Below are positions 29,401-32,424 of a DNA stretch of 32,424 nucleotides, one piece after another (position 1 is the first letter of the stretch; each line of letters starts with the position of its first letter). The stretch is taken from the NCBI GenBank assembly GCA_946803715.1, contig CAMPET010000088.1, positions 15,649-48,072 of the forward strand. Reading direction: 5' to 3'. This stretch comes from Beroe ovata (taxonomy: Eukaryota; Ctenophora; Nuda; Beroida; Beroidae). The notes beneath the pieces are model-generated. The model was not told the origin of the DNA and did no database searches. It was given only the letters and a program-made list of their open reading frames with translations. A program made the translations under genes and the position numbers.

Positions 29401-32276
29401 CTATGCCTGGGTATTAAGGGTTATCGTCCATTCTTTTCTTGATGAAAATGATGAAGGAAAAATTACGAAGTTGAAAGTGCATTGTGCAGTTGTGCAAACG
29501 TTCATATCAATTTCAACTCCAGTCTTCACATCCCATTCGTAGCATCGGATCCAACCGACGGGTTTTCTAGTGTTTTATAAAGGAGGGACCACCGCATACG
29601 ACCATCCTCCCAACCCCACTATCGAATCTTCACCAAAATCTCCAAATTCCTAACCACCTTATGCCTTTTTAGGCCGCTTCGCGGCCAGGCTGGGTGGAAA
29701 AAATGGTCTGATAATTGTTCAAGACGTCTACCTGACACAACTGCGACACGATTGCACAGGTGTGTCACAGTTGTGTCATGGGTGTGTCACAGTTGTGTCA
29801 CAGTTGTGTCATGAGTGTGTCACACTTGTGCCACACTTGTGCCACACTTGTGTCACACTTGTGTCATGGATGTGTCACACTTGTGACACAATTGTGTCAC
29901 ACTTGTGTCACACTTGTGTCACATTTGTGTCATGGGTGTGTCAGCGATATTCGTTCATAGCTAATATCAGGCGTATGTAAGGAAAAGTCACCCACATATA
30001 TTGTGGAAATGTAGACTACCTCATCAGTGAAGGGGTCAATGTAGCTGATAGCTGACTCGTCTGTTATCACAAACTCTATCTTGAGCTGCATGTAGGGATT
30101 ATCACCGAGCTTCAGATAGAATGTTTCCTGTGAGCAGTCTGCCTCCCCGCACACATAGATAATACCTGTTACAAGGGATAGGATCAGCTGATTAGAATAG
30201 TGGATAATGTGAAAATGAGAATTGAGAATATATATATTCTCAATTCTCATTGCCCAATTTTCACACTATAGTGTGCAGTGTGAATAATAAACAGTGTAAA
30301 TTGAAGGTTTCAGCAACCAGGTAAAGTACAAACCGCCATATTATACGAAGGGCTCTCGTTAAGGGCCGACACACAAGAAAATGTTTGAATAATAAGGTAC
30401 AATTACAACTTGCTCAGCCGTGCGAAATACATTATTGCACGCGGTATCCACGATGCCTATGAGAATTGGGTTCTTGAAGTTGAATGCGCACTGCATAAAC
30501 CTGCTTGGTAGGTATGCAAAATGTGGCCTATGTAAGTGAACAGTGGACACTGGACAGCTGATACAAGTCTAGAACTTACCTATTCCACCAGTGATGGAAT
30601 CTCTGACATTCTTGCACGCGTCGAATATACGTCTTGCAGCTGTTCTGGTAATGAAATACCGTAGTCCGTATGCAATGGTATCGTTTCCGCTCCGATCCGT
30701 GTCTTTTATCTGATGCAGATGATAGTACTACGGTGTGTGGACTATACCTATAGCTTAAACAAACTGAAACATAAAATGGCTTAATTTCGGGTGCGAATCG
30801 GACTATATAGCTAAATCTCCCCAGTCCCCTTGCCATAACATAGGGTTAATGTAAGGGTTAGGGTTAGAGGCAGGGTTGCTGTTAAGGCAACGGTAAGGGC
30901 AAATTTAATGGGGTACATACCTACTCGAGAAATGGGGATGGCGGGGGTCAGATTCTATTTAGTCATCTATTTAGTCCTCATTCCAGACAGATAACGGACA
31001 ATATGCCAATATGGCTAATACCAAGTTTGTATAACTTCAGCAACAGCGAGTTATAGCTAAATTATAGTCCTACAATCACCGCAGCAAGAAGATGGCTGGT
31101 AAAACTTGGCGGGCGCGGTTTATTTTACCACCAGCGCGTGTCTACAGCTGTTCTCATTGTAATTTTGGTTTGTTTATGGCCCACCACTCGTCTTTAATAG
31201 CTGGACCTGTTATAGACAGTACGGTCACCACTGATCCATATCCATTTCCTAGTTTGGTTCAGTCACTGAGTCATACTGACTTTATCTAGTTATGTTCCCA
31301 CGTAGCATGACCCAACCTACCTGAGTAGACTAGGTTGTAGGGTCGCGCAACATGTGCACAACTATATAACTATTATATATATATAGGTTTCGTACCTGTA
31401 TGAACTGGGAGTGATCTACGTTACAGAAGTAGCCACACTGTAGCGCCTTGAAGTCCCACATACAAGCTCCACAATTCCCAATGATCGATTCCACTATGCT
31501 CAATCTGGGTGGGGAATTGATTTGCGTTATCAGTGTTCAGATTTGTGTGATCATTTTGTACATGTTGTACATTTTAACCTTGAATTTGAAAAAATTTACA
31601 GAAATAAGCATCCCCCAAAATGAAGCAGGGAGCTAGTGCTACTTGTGGCTGCGACTAGGCATTAAACTCACTGCATTTTGAAGTACTCAAGTTGGTTCTC
31701 ATCACAGCAAACTGCTGGACTGTCGGCATACTGAAACAGAGTAAAGTGGAGTTGGTCATTTGTACATCAGATCAGCAACGTGTCACGCTGATAATCAGTG
31801 GCATATAGTGACGTGCAGGTGTCCACTGTTCAATGGACATCTAAGTAGTGCTTACCTCTTGGTATCTAATTACCATAGTAAGTTACCATGTGACACACAG
31901 AGGCACACAGTACAGTGTACACACTTGTCACTTACCATGGGACACACGTCAGTCAGTAGGTTCCTGTGATTCTTGTCTGGTACAATGGGAGGTTGCGCTT
32001 CATGGACACAGGGCAAATCTCCACCGCATGATCCCTGAAACACGGGGGACGTGTTAGCCTGGGTCACATAACCTGAAACATGGGGGACGTGTTAGCCTGG
32101 ATCACATACACAATATACCCCCAGACCCCCTACCTTATAGTATGTTAGCTGGTTGTTAGAAATACTACGAGAATAAGTACCTGTAGGAGGCAAGTACCAG
32201 GGATATGGGTATACCCGTCATCATACCCACTAGCAGAGAGTATGACAAGTAATGACGTCACTATGATCAATAGCAT
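20411..32276 (-). CDS. NPC1: Niemann-Pick C1 (NPC1) intracellular cholesterol transporter, about 23 exons
   Basis: Lysosomal/endosomal sterol exporter of the RND/Patched family. Exons in transcript order: 32276-32181, 32034-31936, 31730-31672, 31504-31396, 30709-30580, 30165-30020, 28103-28003, 27777-27647, 27484-27326, 27170-27093, 26724-26625, 26324-26219, 25931-25808, 25627-25399, 24949-24867, 24699-24509, 24369-24235, 23952-23736, 23589-23548, 23410-23259, 22312-21669, 21364-21150, 20845 (or 20805)-20411; about 1250 codons, human being 1278. Signal peptide [17 protein letters not shown]; Cys-rich N-terminal sterol domain ([25 protein letters not shown]); TM1 ([13 protein letters not shown]); middle luminal domain ([11 protein letters not shown] to [12 protein letters not shown]); sterol-sensing domain ([20 protein letters not shown]); C-terminal luminal domain (21669-22312); final helices ([29 protein letters not shown]). 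Phases agree except after 23736 and, if 20805 is used, before the last exon. A TM9 exon was not found, and the protein stops right after the last helix, without an LLNF-type tail. Confidence 0.93.
20950..21097. mobile_element. Perfect-arm hairpin / foldback inside the last NPC1 intron
   Basis: 20950-20981 (GGAATACCCAACTTCTAGAA and on) is the exact reverse complement of 21066-21097, 32 bases. The loop holds further GGAATACCCAACAATTCT and GGGTATTCGCGACGT units that pair with each other, so the whole 148 bases is a multi-branched palindrome. Recent origin or strong constraint is implied by the lack of mismatches. Short foldback transposon is the likeliest reading. Confidence 0.8.
21481..21571. 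repeat. 21-base tandem repeat in NPC1 intron
   Basis: About four copies of AATACGAAAAAAGTGTGAAG with small changes. Confidence 0.85.
22440..22940. repeat. Degenerate GCACGTCTAGT and GGACACAAT array in NPC1 intron
   Basis: Begins with four copies of GCACGTCTAGT (22440-22485), then ten or more scattered copies of TGGACACAAT and its reverse complement ATTGTGTCCA, often as adjacent pairs such as GTCCATTGGACAC. Open frames here are products of the repeat. Confidence 0.7.
23130..23236. repeat. (TG)n-rich microsatellite beside an NPC1 exon
   Basis: Interrupted GT run ending about 20 bases from the 5' splice site of the exon at 23259-23410. The Cys/Val-rich open frames across it are artefacts. Confidence 0.9.
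23968..24113. repeat. GTGTGTACTGT minisatellite in NPC1 intron
   Basis: Tandem GTGTACTGT and GT units, immediately upstream (minus-strand sense) of the acceptor for the exon ending at 23952. Read on the minus strand it is a CA/AC-rich tract. Confidence 0.85.
25738..25782. repeat. Telomere-like GGGTCA/GGGTTAG stretch
   Basis: Runs AGGTCAGGGTCAGGGTTAGG and further GGGTCAGGGTAAG. Short interstitial variant telomere-like repeat within an NPC1 intron. Confidence 0.5.
26050..26136. repeat. 14-base tandem repeat (ACCTACCAGCATAT)
   Basis: About five copies, the later ones nearly identical, within an NPC1 intron. Confidence 0.85.
29010..29335. repeat. CTCTCTTGACACCA degenerate tandem array
   Basis: More than ten spaced copies of CTCTTGACACCA with variable spacers. 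Pyrimidine-rich on the plus strand. Confidence 0.8.
29760..29943. repeat. 10-base minisatellite (TTGTGTCACA)
   Basis: About 18 copies of a 10-base unit, with ATGGG/ATGAG variants. The Cys-His-Thr-Val open frames in three phases are repeat artefacts. Confidence 0.9.
30840..30900. repeat. Telomere-like TTAGGG stretch
   Basis: GTAAGGGTTAGGGTTAGAGG with neighbouring AGGGTT words in an NPC1 intron. Two to three telomere units only. Confidence 0.5.
32035..32108. repeat. Tandem duplication of a 3' splice site in NPC1 intron 1
   Basis: Two 36-base copies (32035-32070 and 32073-32108) differ at two positions. On the minus strand each reads GGCTAACACGTCCCCC then TGTTTCAG: a branch-point-like CTAAC, pyrimidine tract and AG. 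The exon-proximal copy gives the in-frame acceptor at 32034. Use of the distal one would add 38 bases and bring a TGA into frame. Confidence 0.75.
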
Positions 32277-32308
32277 CTCATCATATGTGAGCTTTCTGAT
32301 ATAAGTAG

Positions 32309-32424
32309 AGTGAGTGAGTGAGTGAGTAAGTGAGTGTGTGAGTGATTGTGTCAGTATGAGTCATTGTGGGAGTGTGTGGGAGTGAGTGTGTGGGTGAGTG
32401 AGTGAGTGAGTGAGTGAGTGAGTG
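32309..32424. repeat. (GAGT)n microsatellite at window end
   Basis: GAGT/GTGT units with interruptions, running out of the window. It lies about 30 bases upstream of the NPC1 start codon on the minus strand, so in the 5' UTR or promoter as an ACTC-rich tract. Confidence 0.9.

Larger units (their letters stand above)
28104..30019. other. Largest NPC1 intron, with two minisatellites and GC-rich hairpins
   Basis: 1.9 kb. 28215-28400 has ATTGCGCG-type words; 28670-28830 is rich in CACG/CGCG; 29010-29335 is a CTCTCTTGACACCA array; 29378-29443 reads [18 protein letters not shown] in the plus frame before a stop and may be transposon debris; 29672-29686 is a tight GGCCGC-TTC-GCGGCC hairpin; 29760-29943 is a TTGTGTCACA array. 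No NPC1 exon is expected here because the flanking exons join in phase. Confidence 0.6.

Noticed and set aside
29760-29980. Cys-His-Thr-Val repeat proteins
   Set aside because: All three plus frames are open across a 10-base minisatellite; no start context or other coding sign.
30359-30550. Minus-strand open frame ([14 protein letters not shown]) as an NPC1 exon
   Set aside because: The flanking exons at 30580-30709 and 30020-30165 join directly in phase and match the NPC1 N-terminal domain ([10 protein letters not shown] to [10 protein letters not shown]); this frame has no place in the family.

Overview
The window is nuclear DNA from an animal. It has GT-AG introns with phases that join correctly, secretory and membrane genes typical of animals (NPC1, MINPP family, a Shaker-type potassium channel), many microsatellites and minisatellites, non-LTR retroelement debris and foldback elements. 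Introns are mostly short and spacing is compact, which fits an early-branching invertebrate such as a sponge or cnidarian. I cannot fix the phylum from sequence alone.

Layout. 1-3283: a retroelement-like ORF1 with a degenerate AlkB-like domain, coiled coil and the start of an SGNH hydrolase, broken by one frame change and cut off at a single N (3283). 3284-4476: an N-flanked segment that is a diverged copy of 5763-7200. 4981-5865: three phased exons of an unrecognised plus-strand gene. Its last exon lies at the start of the repeated segment. 6786-6971: a foldback insertion present in one copy of the repeat and absent from the other. 7202-7607: the 3' end of a LINE reverse-transcriptase ORF. 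8293-16456 (+): an eight-exon, about 501-residue Kv channel with a 5.8 kb first intron. 17777-19492 (-): an intronless multiple inositol polyphosphate phosphatase (MINPP) relative with altered active-site motifs. 20411-32276 (-): a nearly complete Niemann-Pick C1 (NPC1) gene, reconstructed as about 23 exons from signal peptide to last transmembrane helix, with one helix exon not found.

The three recognisable host genes are independent membrane or secretory functions: excitability, inositol phosphate metabolism and lysosomal cholesterol export. Nothing suggests an operon or functional cluster. The most unusual points are the pseudo-enzymatic AlkB-like/SGNH ORF1, the filled and empty foldback site inside a duplicated segment, the Kv channel whose S6 PxP is PxT, the MINPP relative lacking the canonical HAE motif, and the NPC1 gene, which lacks a TM9 exon exactly where a perfect-arm hairpin sits. 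All protein identities come from reading motifs by eye; no database search was run.
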